In this document: positions 44,297 to 54,330 of the stretch, piece by piece
Layout of the letters: each line of letters starts with the position of its first letter
Position numbering within the stretch: position 1 is the first letter of the stretch
DNA from: Roseiarcus sp963822215
GTDB taxonomy: Bacteria; Pseudomonadota; Alphaproteobacteria; Rhizobiales; Beijerinckiaceae
Reading direction: 5' to 3'
Length of the DNA stretch: 64,000 bases
Assembly (NCBI GenBank): GCA_963822215.1
Contig: CAWGGX010000004.1
Span: 62,001 to 126,000, forward strand
The notes under the pieces: generated by a model
What the model was told of the DNA's origin: nothing
The model's input: the letters and a program-made list of their open reading frames with translations, nothing else
Databases searched by the model: none
Made by a program: the position numbers and the translations under genes

Positions 44297-44827
44297 ATGA
44301 TCCCGCTTGTTCTGACCTATGTCGGCGACGACAGGCCCGGACTCGTCAGCGCCGTCTCGGAGAAGATCGCCGCCTTCGGCGGGACCTGGCTCGAGAGCCG
44401 CTCCGCCCGGCTCGCCGGCAATTTCGCCGGCATCCTGCGCGTCAACGTTCCCGAGGCCAACCTGCCGGGGCTGGAGCGCGCGTTGCGCGACCTCACGCCG
44501 GCAGGGCTCAGTCTGACGATCGAGCGCGGCCGGCGCGAGGCGGCGGCGGCGTCGGCGCGCCTGATCAGCCTCGACATCCTCGGCAACGAGCGGCCGGGCA
44601 TCGTGCGCGACGTCACCCGGGCGCTGAGCGCGCTCGGCGTCAATATCGAGGAATTCGAGAGTGGCCTCGAAAGCGCCGCCTTCACCGGCGTCGAGATGTT
44701 CCGCGCCCACGCCAGGCTCAGCGCCCCCGAGACGTTGCCGCTCGAAGAGCTCCAGAGGGCGCTCGAACGGCTCGCCGGCGAAATCATGGTCGACCTGACC
44801 GTCGGTGAGGCGGATCGACGCGCCTGA
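44297..44827 (+). CDS. ACT-domain protein, GcvR-like
   Basis: A 176-residue protein with two ACT domains: VLTYVGDDRPGLVSAVSEKI and, after a linker, ISLDILGNERPGIVRDVTRA. This is the layout of GcvR-type regulators, which bind small molecules such as glycine and modulate transcription factors. No GcvA partner lies nearby. The 188 bp between hslU and this gene contain a GCCCGTC/GACGGGC hairpin. Confidence 0.82.
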   Translation: MIPLVLTYVGDDRPGLVSAVSEKIAAFGGTWLESRSARLAGNFAGILRVNVPEANLPGLERALRDLTPAGLSLTIERGRREAAAASARLISLDILGNERPGIVRDVTRALSALGVNIEEFESGLESAAFTGVEMFRAHARLSAPETLPLEELQRALERLAGEIMVDLTVGEADRRA

Positions 44828-44905
44828 GGCGGAAAACACGCGATAGCCGCACGGCTCTATTCCGAGAGGGCGATGCTTCATGAGGCGATGCGGCAGTGTT
44901 CGGAC

Positions 44906-45231
44906 TCAGTCCGCAATGCCGATCACGACCGAAAGCATGTGATTGAGAGCGATAAGCTTGCTCTCGTCGAGCCGTCCGATCTTGGCGCCGCATTTCTCGC
45001 GCGGGAGTGCGACGATTTTCTCGACCATCACGTCCGACGTGACCTCGAGGCCGGTTTCCGGCGTCGCTTCAATCCGAGCCGGTAGATCGGGGCGTCGAAA
45101 ACGGCGCTCGTCATGAGGGCGACGAGCACGCTATCTGTGCCTGCGAGCCAGTCCGATTGAATGACAACCGCGGGCCGAGGCTTGCCGTAATCGCCCGACG
45201 CTGCGACCGTTACGATATCGCCCCGTTTTAC
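44906..45231 (-). pseudogene. MazF/PemK-type toxin, inactivated
   Basis: The minus strand reads KRGDIVTVAASGDYGKPRPA, then VVIQSDWLAGTDSVLVALMT, and after a one-base frameshift (about 45076-45080) RIEATPETGLEVTSDVMVEK to IGRLDESKLIALN and TGA. This is a complete MazF-like endoribonuclease in two frames. The first codon is GTA where a GTG overlapping the antitoxin stop would be expected, so the start is also lost. The toxin should not be made. Confidence 0.72.
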
Positions 45232-45455
45232 GGTTCAGGCCAAGTGAAAGCCGCCGCGATAAAATCCAGCGCTTCGTTTTGTTCGGGCCGCGCGCGCAGC
45301 AGTTCCGCTTGTCGCTCGGCTTCTCGTGCGAACTCGGGGCGGCTCGGATCGGGAACCCAGACGCGGAGCAGCTTCATGCCCTGCCTTTCCTTAGAAAGGC
45401 GGTAGCGCTGAAACTTGGTCAGCCCGTCGTCGGAACGTCGCTTTAAACGCGGCAT
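45228..45455 (-). CDS. MazE-family (DUF3018) antitoxin
   Basis: A 75-residue protein, MPRLKRRSDDGLTKFQRYRL at the N-terminus and FAREAERQAELLRARPEQNE in the middle, matching the DUF3018/MazE antitoxin group. It has an AGG-type SD. It would pair with the adjacent MazF-like gene, which is broken, so it appears to be an orphan. Confidence 0.75.
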   Translation of the reverse strand: MPRLKRRSDDGLTKFQRYRLSKERQGMKLLRVWVPDPSRPEFAREAERQAELLRARPEQNEALDFIAAAFTWPEP

Positions 45456-45755
45456 CTGATTACCTATCGCTGGGCAGGGCTTTATCACATTCAGTAGCGC
45501 GCTACCTATGAATTCGCGGCATTCGGTGACTGCCGGAGGCGGCAGGCGGCGCGCCGCGGGATTCCGTGCGACCGGAGCGAGGCCTCTGAGCGATGGGCTT
45601 TCGCGCATGAGGCTGGCCGGGTCCATTTCCCGAAAGGGGAAATCTGCCTCGAGGCCTGGTCGCCCGGAGCTGCGACCCCGCGCCCCTTGCGCCGCATGAC
45701 CGGCGTTGCCATAAGGCCGCCCTCATCAAACCCGACCTGACCGAAGCGAAAAACG

Positions 45756-46790
<1,035 letters not shown>

Positions 46791-47081
46791 CGCTGCGACG
46801 CACCCGGGCGCAGAAATCTTTTCCCTTTCGCCGGAGCGGCGGTTAACGGCCGGCCCGGCGATCTTTTCATATATATTGTTGTCTGCTTGCGCTCGCGGTC
46901 AAGATATTGAAAGTCGCCGCCTTTTCGCCAGGCTTGTGTCCCCAATGATGGTTAACGACTTTGCGGCAAACATTTCGTAATCCTGTTGAGGGCTGATTCG
47001 GACCTTCCTGGCGGAAGCGGCCGGTCGGCGCGACCGTTGGACAGCGCGTGATGCGCAAACGGCTCTCGAGGAGGCCATTCG

Positions 47082-49638
47082 TTGCCGGGGTTCAGCGCGG
47101 CAGAGCTCGCGGGGCAAGCGATCGGAACGCGACGCCGCCGGCAAACGCTCGCCGCCGCGGCGCCGCTCGCGCTCATGATCGCCGTCGGCGCCCGCGCCGA
47201 CGAAGCGCTCCGTGGTCTCGATGCGCCCGCCCCGTCGGCGGCTGGCCTGACGTCGGGCCAGCTTGTCGCCATCGGATTCGTCGTCCTGCTTGTCGCCTTG
47301 GCCGCGACCGCCCTCGTCCATCTGGGCGCGCGGCGCCTATGGGCCCGCCGGCTCGGCGAACTGGAGACGGAACTCGCCGCCGCTGCGGCCCGGGTGGATC
47401 GAGCGGCGCTGATCGTCCGCAGCGACCCGCAGATCGTCATCGCCTGGGATCGGCCGGACGTCGAGCCTTCGGTCGAAGGCGATTTCAACCTTGTGGCCGA
47501 CGTCGCCGCCCCGCAGCGCGTGCTCAGCTTCGCCTCCTGGCTTGCGGCGGAGGCCGCCTGCCGGGCGGAGGAGGCCGTATCCCGCCTCCTGAACTCGGGG
47601 GGAGGCCTTCTGTCTGCCGGCGCTGAGCCTGCGCGGGCGCCATCTCGAAATCCTCGGCCGTCCCATATCCGGCAGCGCCGTGGTGCGGGTCCGCGACGTC
47701 TCGGGCGACCGGCTGGAGGCGACCCGGATGCGCGAGAAGGTCGCCGAGGCGGAGGCGTCCGCCGCCGCCGCCCGTCTCGCGCTCGAAAAGGCTTCGGTCC
47801 TCGCATGGGGGCGCAACACCGAGGGACGCATGGTGTGGTGCAACGCCCCCTATGCGCGGGCGGTCGAAGCGGCCGACGAGAGGGCGGCGGTCGAGCAATC
47901 GGCCGAACTGTTCGATCCGGGCCTTCGCCGCGAAGCGGCGGCGGCGGTGCGGGAGAGCGGGGTCTGGAAACGTCGCGCCGGCGCGGTCGTCGGCGGCGAG
48001 CGGCGCACCTTCGAGGTCGCTGTGGTCGGAACCGACTATGGATCCGCGGGCATCGCCTACGACGTTTCCGAGGCGGCCGCGCTGAAAGCGCAGATGGACC
48101 GCAACGAGGACGATTATTCCCGCATGATCGACCGCCTGTCGACCGCGGTCGCGATTTTCGACAAGTCGAAGCGGCTCACCTTCTACAACGCGGCCTATAG
48201 CCAGATGTGGTCGCTGGAGCCCGGATTCCTCGACAGTCATCCGACCGATGGAGAGGTCCTCGACCGGCTCAGGACCAAGCGCCAGTTGCCGGAGCAGGCG
48301 GATTTCCGCGCCTGGAAGGCCCAGCTGATGGAGGCCTACCAGGCGATCGAGCCGAGCGAGACCGTCTGGTATCTGCCGGATGGGCGTGCGTTGCGCGTCG
48401 TCATGAGCCCCAACCCCAAGGGCGGCGTCACCTATCTCTACGATGACGCGACGCAGAGCTACGCGCTGGCCTCGCAGGTGACCGCGCTCACCCATGTCCA
48501 GGGCGAGACGCTCGACGCGCTGAAAGAGGGCGTGGCGGTGTTCGGCGCCGACGGACGGATGAAGCTCTTCAACCCGGTGTTCGCGGCGATGTGGGGCATC
48601 GACCCGTCGCGGCTCAGCGACCACCCGCATATCGACGCCATCGCGGAGGGCTGCCGCGCCTTGTGCCGCGAGCCCGAGACATGGGACGGGCTCAGAGGCA
48701 TGGTGGTCGGCCTGCACGAGCATCGCGAGGGCCTGAGCGCCCGCATCGAGCGGGCCGACGACCTCACCTTCGACGCCGCCGCGCTGCCGCTGCCCGACGG
48801 GGCGACCCTGCTCGCTTTTCTCGATGTGACCGCCAGCGCCAACGTCCAGCGCGCGCTGACCGAGCGCAACGAAGCGCTGGTGGCGGCCGAGAAGCTGCGC
48901 AACGACTTCGTCAACCACGTGTCCTACGAGCTGCGCACCCCGCTGACCAACATCATCGGCTTCACCCAGCTTCTGGCCGCCGGCAGCGTCGGACCGCTCA
49001 ATCCGAAGCAGCTCGAATACGCCGGCTTCATCACCAATTCCTCGCACGCGCTGCTTGCAATCATTGACGACATTCTCGATCTCGCCTCGATCGACGCCGG
49101 CGCGCTCGAGCTTCGGCTCGAGCCGGTCGACGTCGCAGAGGCGATGCGGGCGGCGGCGGCCGGCGTGCAGGACCGCCTCGACGAGGCGTCGATCGAGCTG
49201 CGCATGGTGATCACCGACGGCGTCGGCGCCTTCACCGCGGACGGGCGACGCGTCCGCCAGGTGCTGTTCAACCTGCTGTCGAACGCGATCAACTTCTCGG
49301 AGCCGGGCCAGACGGTGACGCTGGCGGCGATGCGGCGCATGGGCGAGATCGTGTTCAAGGTCAGCGACCGCGGCCGCGGCATCCCGCCGGAGATGATCGA
49401 CCGGGTGTTCGAGCGGTTCGAGACCTTCCCCAACGGGTCGCGGCATCGCGGACCCGGCCTTGGCCTGTCGATCGTCAAGGCGATGGTCGAGCTGCACGGA
49501 GGCCGGGTGCTGATCGACACCGCCGCCAACGAGGGCACCACCATCACCTGCATTTTTCCCGTCGATCCGGCCGCCCCCACGATGCAGACCGAGGATGCGG
49601 CCGAGGACCCGGCGGCGAAGCCGAAGATGGCGCGGTAG
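47082..49638 (+). pseudogene. divL: DivL-type tyrosine pseudokinase, frame broken by one extra G
   Basis: Cell-cycle regulator DivL modulates CckA in alphaproteobacteria. The coding region has an N-terminal membrane helix (about 60-85), PAS domains, and HisKA/HATPase domains. In the H-box, NDFVNHVSYELRTPLTNIIG, Tyr (codon 48925-48927) replaces His, the DivL hallmark. N- and G-boxes are present (NLLSNAINFSEPG, DRGRGIPPE, GPGLGLSIVKAM). The first about 172 codons are in one frame and the rest in another. Removing one G from the six-G run at 47597-47602 gives NSGEAFCLPALSLRGRH and an 851-residue protein. DivL is essential in Caulobacter, so a sequencing error is plausible. tsaE follows after 6 nt. 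Confidence 0.85.
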
Positions 49639-49644
49639 GTCCTG

Positions 49645-51210
49645 ATGGCCGAGCGCGCCCAGGACGACCGGGAGCCGAAGGTCTGGCGCTTCGAGGCTCC
49701 GGACGAGGCGTCGACGCTGGCGCTCGCCGCCGCCCAGGCCGCGTGGCTCGACCCGGGCGATTTCGTGGCGCTATCCGGCGACCTCGGCGCCGGCAAAACC
49801 TTATTCGCCCGCGGACTCGTCCGCGCCCTCGTCGAAGACCCGGAGCTGGAGGCGCCGAGCCCGACCTTCACGCTCATGCAGGTCTACGACGGGCCGCGCG
49901 GACCGGTCGTCCACGCCGACTTTTATCGCCTGCGCGGACCTCAGGAGCTCGAAAACCTTGGCTGGGACGAGGCGATCGACGACGCGATCGCCATCGTCGA
50001 ATGGGCCGACCGCATTCCAGAGGCGCTGCCTCCCGACCGGCTCGAGGTGACGATCCGGTTTGATGCGTCGCGCGGGCCCGACTACCGGGTGCTGGGGATG
50101 CGCGGCCGCGGCCGGATGGGGCGGCGTCTGGCGCGCGCGCTCAGCGTCGGAACGCTGCTGCACGGCGTCGGCTGGATCGAGGCCCGGCGCGAATACCTGC
50201 AAGGCGACGCTTCGGTGCGCCTCTACGAGCGCCTGACCCGGAGCGACGGCTCGACGGCGATCCTGATGGTGTCGCCGCCCCGGCCGGAGGGGCCGATCAT
50301 CCGCTTCGGCAAGCCCTATGCGGCGATCGCGAAGCTTTCCCCCGACATCCGCGCCTTTCTCGCGATGGCCGAGGCGCTGAGAGCCCTCGGCTATTCGACG
50401 CCGAGGATCTACGCTTCCAGCGTCGAGGACGGGCTGGCGCTGATCGAGGACTTTGGCGCCGATCTCGTCGTCGAGAACGGGACGCCCGATCCCGCCCGCT
50501 ACGCCGAGGCCGTCGCCCTGATCGCCGATTTGCACGGGCGCGACCTGCCCGAGGCGGTTCCCGCCGGCGAGGACCTCTATCGCCTGCCGATCTACGACAT
50601 CGAGGCGATGCTGATCGAGGTCGAACTCGTCATCGACTGGTACGCTTCCGCCGTCGCCCGGATTACCGTGCCCTCCGGCGCGCGCATGCAGTTTCTCGGC
50701 GTCTGGCGCGAGATCCTGGCGCCGATTCTCGCCGAGCCGACGACCTGGACTCTGCGCGACGTCCACTCGCCGAACCTGCACTGGCTCGCCGAGCGCCAGG
50801 GTGTCGCGCGCATCGGCCTGATCGACTTCCAGGACGCGGTGATCGGGCCGCCGGCCTACGACCTCGCCTCGCTCCTGCAGGACGCGCGTGTCGACGTGCC
50901 CGACGACCTCGAGATGCGGCTGATGGCGCTCCATGTGCGCCGCCGCCTCAGCGCCGACCCCGCCTTCGACGCCGAGCGGTTCGCCGGGGCCTACGCGGCG
51001 ATGGCGGCCCAGCGCGCGACCAAGATTCTCGGCATTTTCGCCCAACTCGACAAGCGCGACGGCAAGCCTCAATACCTGCGCCACCTGCCGCGGATCGAGC
51101 GCTACCTGCGCAAAAACCTCGCGCATCCGTTGCTCCGGCCGCTGGCGCTCTGGTATCAGAACCACCTGCCGCGGGCGCTCGGCCCTGAGCCTGAGCCGCC
51201 GGCGCCTTGA
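49645..51210 (+). CDS. TsaE - AmgK-like fusion: t6A ATPase and sugar kinase
   Basis: A 521-residue bifunctional protein. Residues about 1-165 are TsaE, the ATPase of tRNA t6A37 synthesis, with Walker A SGDLGAGKTLFARGL and PTFTLMQVY. Residues about 180-510 are an APH-fold kinase with LRDVHSPNLHWL (catalytic loop) and GLIDFQDAVIGPPAYDLASLL (metal site), like AmgK, the anomeric MurNAc/GlcNAc kinase. This fusion is known in alphaproteobacteria. The next gene is MurU-like, which supports a role for the second domain in peptidoglycan sugar recycling. Confidence 0.9.
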   Translation: MAERAQDDREPKVWRFEAPDEASTLALAAAQAAWLDPGDFVALSGDLGAGKTLFARGLVRALVEDPELEAPSPTFTLMQVYDGPRGPVVHADFYRLRGPQELENLGWDEAIDDAIAIVEWADRIPEALPPDRLEVTIRFDASRGPDYRVLGMRGRGRMGRRLARALSVGTLLHGVGWIEARREYLQGDASVRLYERLTRSDGSTAILMVSPPRPEGPIIRFGKPYAAIAKLSPDIRAFLAMAEALRALGYSTPRIYASSVEDGLALIEDFGADLVVENGTPDPARYAEAVALIADLHGRDLPEAVPAGEDLYRLPIYDIEAMLIEVELVIDWYASAVARITVPSGARMQFLGVWREILAPILAEPTTWTLRDVHSPNLHWLAERQGVARIGLIDFQDAVIGPPAYDLASLLQDARVDVPDDLEMRLMALHVRRRLSADPAFDAERFAGAYAAMAAQRATKILGIFAQLDKRDGKPQYLRHLPRIERYLRKNLAHPLLRPLALWYQNHLPRALGPEPEPPAP

Positions 51211-51237
51211 AGCGCGGCGTTCAGGAACGAAACGACG

Positions 51238-51963
51238 ATGAGCGCGCCGATACCAAAAACGGCCATGGTGTTCGCCGCGGGTCTTGGCCAGCGCATGCGC
51301 CCGATCACCGAAACGGTGCCGAAGCCGCTGATCAAGGTGCGCGGACGGACGCTGATCGACCATTGTCTCGATCGGCTGGCGGCCAACGGCGTCGAGACGG
51401 CGATCGTCAACGTCCACTGGCTCGCCGACCAGATCGAGGCGCACCTCGCCGGGCGCGAACGTCCGCGAATCGTGATCTCGGACGAGCGCGAAAAACTTCT
51501 CGACCAGGGCGGCGGGATCAAGCGCGCTCTGCGGCTGATCGGCGACGCGCCGTTCCTCGTCTGCAACACCGACGCCTTCTGGATCGAGGGGCCGCGCTCC
51601 AACCTTGCGCGTCTCGCCGAGGCCTTCGACCCGGAGACGATGGACATCGCCCTTCTGGTGGCGGCCGCCGCAGGCGCGGTCGGCGTCGACTGGCCGGGCG
51701 ACTTCACCATGACCCGCGAGGGGCGGCTCGAATCCCGCGAGCCCCGCCATGTCGCGCCCTTCGTCTATACCGGCGTCGGGATCCTAAAGCCGAAGCTGTT
51801 CGCCGACGCGCCCGGCGACGTCTTCCGCCTCGCCCCCTACTTCCACGCCGCCGCCGCCAAAGGGCGCCTTTACGGCGTCCGCCTCGACGGCCTGTGGCTG
51901 CACGTCAGCCGGCCCGAGTCGATCGCTCAGGCGGAGGCGGCGATCGAGCGGTCGGTTTTATGA
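51238..51963 (+). CDS. murU: Nucleotidyltransferase, MurU-like
   Basis: A 241-residue nucleotidyltransferase with the NTP-binding signature MVFAAGLGQRMRPITETVPK, substrate part PLIKVRGRTLIDH, the metal Asp in CNTDAFW and a C-terminal half ending GLWLHVSRPESI. MurU uridylylates MurNAc-1-phosphate to UDP-MurNAc. The position 27 nt after the AmgK-like domain fits the AmgK-MurU recycling route. A mannose-1-phosphate-type specificity cannot be excluded. Confidence 0.85.
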   Translation: MSAPIPKTAMVFAAGLGQRMRPITETVPKPLIKVRGRTLIDHCLDRLAANGVETAIVNVHWLADQIEAHLAGRERPRIVISDEREKLLDQGGGIKRALRLIGDAPFLVCNTDAFWIEGPRSNLARLAEAFDPETMDIALLVAAAAGAVGVDWPGDFTMTREGRLESREPRHVAPFVYTGVGILKPKLFADAPGDVFRLAPYFHAAAAKGRLYGVRLDGLWLHVSRPESIAQAEAAIERSVL

Positions 51964-52410
51964 GGCGGGCGGCCCGCCGCCGGCAATCCGGTTGACCTGC
52001 TAGCAGGGAATTTTCTCGCGCCGCAGTCGGCGCTCCGCTCCAAAAAGCCCTGCAATGGCATGGCGTTGCCGGCAACACAACCCCCCGGTTGCGGGCCGGA
52101 GCGGGCGCGGAACAGGGAATTTCCAACGACCGGAACAGGCGCCGAACAGGCGTTTTCGGACCGGATCAGGGAAAGAACAGGCGGCCGAAAACGGGGCGCC
52201 AGACCGCGAGCAGCCGGGTTGTAAGGCGGGGTCCCCTCGCCCCGCGATAGCGGGGAGAGGGTTGGGGTGAGGGGCGGCGCTGACCTTTCCGGACAGGCTG
52301 GCGCAGCCCCTCATCCGGCGCTTCGCGCCACCTTCTCCCCGCTCTGCGGGGCGAAGCGCGTCTTGACTTGGCCTCTGTGCGGGCCGTAAAGCAGGGCTCC
52401 TTTTGGGGCC
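51964..52410. repeat. Non-coding repeat-rich region before tRNA-Val
   Basis: Contains short AACAGG/CAGGGAATTT-type repeats (52000-52180) typical of decayed low-complexity remnants. These are followed by two GC-rich palindromic repeats (about 52225-52280 with CCCCGCGATAGCGGGG, and 52308-52350 with CCCCGCTCTGCGGGG). No gene is supported. addB/addA, often next in this group, are absent. Confidence 0.5.
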
Positions 52411-52485
52411 GGGCGATTAGCTCAGCGGTAGAGCACTCCCTTCACACGGGAGGGGTCACAGGTTCGATCCCTGTATCGCCCACCA
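52411..52485 (+). tRNA. tRNA-Val (CAC)
   Basis: A full cloverleaf. The acceptor GGGCGAT pairs with ATCGCCC. The D-arm is AGCTCAGCGGTAGAGC. The anticodon stem CTCCC/GGGAG encloses the loop TTCACAC with anticodon CAC. The T-arm is ACAGGTTCGATCCCTGT, and CCA is encoded at 52483-52485. Accessory DNA starts right after it. Confidence 0.96.
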
Positions 52486-52667
52486 TTAGGCTCCGCGAAA
52501 AATCAAAGCCTGGCCAGACCAAGCGGCGCTTGTCTGTCCGGCGGTATCCGGCAGGAATTTTGGCGAACAGAGGCGCAACTCGGCGCCGCGACTCGTGCGA
52601 AATCCGTGCGGATTGTTCGAGGCACGTTCCGCGTCCGCCCGGCCGCCAGCGGCGCCGACGTGGCCAG

Positions 52668-52930
52668 TCATTCGAGCACCCGAGTCGCCGTGTCGATGCC
52701 GACCCGCTTGCCCGTCATGCGGGCGAGGATGAGCGGCACTCGCCGCCAATGCGCGGGCGGCCGGCCGGGTTGTCCCGTCCGGTAGGATCACGTCACGCTC
52801 GCGCCGGCGGGCCTCGCCGTAGGGCCTCGGCGTCGTGGCCGTGGATGAGCGCCTCGGCATCGGCTTGCGCGCGCCGGCGAGCGTCCTGGCCGCGTCGGAG
52901 CGATTGCATCACCCGACGCCGCTCTTGCGC
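52668..52930 (-). pseudogene. Small hypothetical gene with two frameshifts
   Basis: Three coding-like segments lie in successive frames on the minus strand: ADAEALIHGHDAEA, then YGEARRRERDVILPDGTT, then AHWRRVPLILARMTGKRVGI and ATRVLE with TGA (52668-52670). Together they form one coherent protein of about 75 residues of a kind seen as a small hypothetical in this bacterial group. The product is not recognised. Two indels suggest true decay. Confidence 0.5.
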
Positions 52931-53094
52931 TGCAATACTTCGCGAAGCCGAGCAGGCCGTCTAGGCGATTGGCTCCCGGCGCGCGCGCATCGCTGGCGCC
53001 TGAGTATATTCCGAAGCGTGACAGCGGGCGCCAAAGGGGCCACCGTCCAGGTCTCCTCCGGCCTCCCCCCGGGCGACCAAACGGGAAGCATGAC

Positions 53095-53355
53095 ATGCGG
53101 TGCTATTTCCTTAGAAGCGGCCATATCGTAGCCGTTGAGGAACTTGCCGGCCTCTCGGACGAAGAGGCCATCGTAAAGGCCCAGATACTGTTTTCGGAGA
53201 GCAAGATCCCTGTGGGGGCCTTTGAGGTGTGGGATCAGACGCGCGTAATCATCACGCATCCGCCCATCGCTCAAGAGCCCGCATGGGCCGGCGGTGGACC
53301 AGGGGCAATGGAAGGCGAAGCGCGATGGCACATGGTTTTGATGCCGAGCCGATGA
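53095..53355 (+). CDS. Small hypothetical protein, 86 aa
   Basis: Starts MRCYFLRSGHIVAVEELAGL with GGGAAG upstream of ATG. It is an alpha/beta protein with a SDEEAIVKAQILFSE helix and a FEVWDQTRVIITHPP strand region. Similar small proteins are common as hypotheticals in Hyphomicrobiales. No function is known. Lies in the accessory zone after tRNA-Val. Confidence 0.6.
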   Translation: MRCYFLRSGHIVAVEELAGLSDEEAIVKAQILFSESKIPVGAFEVWDQTRVIITHPPIAQEPAWAGGGPGAMEGEARWHMVLMPSR

Positions 53356-53496
53356 CCATGCAGCGACAAGTCCTCACTCTCTCGTGCGCTGGCGGCGGCA
53401 ATCAGCGCGCGGCCCCCGGGGGCCGTAGGTTAAGTCAACCCCCAGGGCCCAGCGCAAGCTTGACAGCCGGCCGCGCTTCGCCGCTAGGAGTGGACG

Positions 53497-53697
53497 ATGT
53501 ACCGAGTGACGTTCGACAGGGCGCATGAGGAGTCGCGCCAGATCGCTACGGCGCAAAAATTCGCCGAGGCCCTTGCAGCCGCTAGAAAAGCGGGAGCTTT
53601 GCTGCACGAAGGAAAGGGAAGCGGTCAAGATTTTGTCTTCGATGTCTCCGGGCACGAAGGCGACCACAATTTCGCGATCTGGATCCGAAACGCTTAG
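53497..53697 (+). CDS. Small hypothetical protein, 66 aa
   Basis: Starts MYRVTFDRAHEESRQIATAQ, with GGAG upstream of ATG. It has a helix FAEALAAARKAGALLHEGKG and a C-terminal strand ending HNFAIWIRNA. It is soluble. Family and function are not recognised. Confidence 0.5.
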   Translation: MYRVTFDRAHEESRQIATAQKFAEALAAARKAGALLHEGKGSGQDFVFDVSGHEGDHNFAIWIRNA

Positions 53698-54266
53698 GCG
53701 CCCAAAGTCCGCGAACAGGGCGCCGCGCGGCTTTGACAAGTCCGCCTGCCGCTCGCACGAGGTCAGCGCCATGAGAACGTCCAGCAAGGTCGCATCGGCG
53801 CCGAACCGCTGTTTAGGACACTCAGCAAAATAAGTGCGCCAAATTCCCCCGACGTCATTGCGAGCCGAAGGCGAAGCAATCCATGCCGCAGGGCGCGGCG
53901 GCGGCACGGATTGCTCTTATGTCCTTCGTCAAGGGGTCGGACGCACCCTCCCGTTTCCGCTTCAGGGGTGGGCGGAGTGATGGCGTTGGATGATTGCGCA
54001 GAGGTGGGGGCGAGGCCTGTTGGACGTCGGTGATCAAGCTCTAATACGCGTATTTGTTCCGCATGTCCGAGTTTCGTCCGGGGCTGCTCCACGTCTTCGT
54101 ACGGGCGTCGATGCGTCGATCGGCCACTTGCAATCCTCGGGAGTTCCCCTGCCGCGGCTTCACCCCCGCCGCTGCGCAATGTTTGTTGCATCCGTCTGCC
54201 GTATCCCTCCTCGGTCTGTGTGGGGTCAGTCGACGCGATGGCGCGCCGCCCGCGATGGCGCGGGAT
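53698..54266. other. Non-coding region with a dispersed repeat
   Basis: Includes a GTCATTGCGAG...CGAAGCAATCCAT repeat (about 53852-53890), related in type to the CTCGCAATGACGG segment near 55575. No supported gene; all open frames lack SD sites. Confidence 0.4.
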
Positions 54267-54330
54267 CGCATGAAGCCGCTCGCGAAGCGCGCTCCCAAAT
54301 TGCGCTGTAGCGAGCGAGCGGCTTCATGCG
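54267..54330. repeat. 17-bp perfect inverted repeat at the IS110 gene end
   Basis: CGCATGAAGCCGCTCGC (54267-54283) pairs with GCGAGCGGCTTCATGCG (54314-54330) around a 30-nt loop. The right arm contains the transposase stop. It may be part of the IS110 element end or a structured RNA. Confidence 0.6.
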
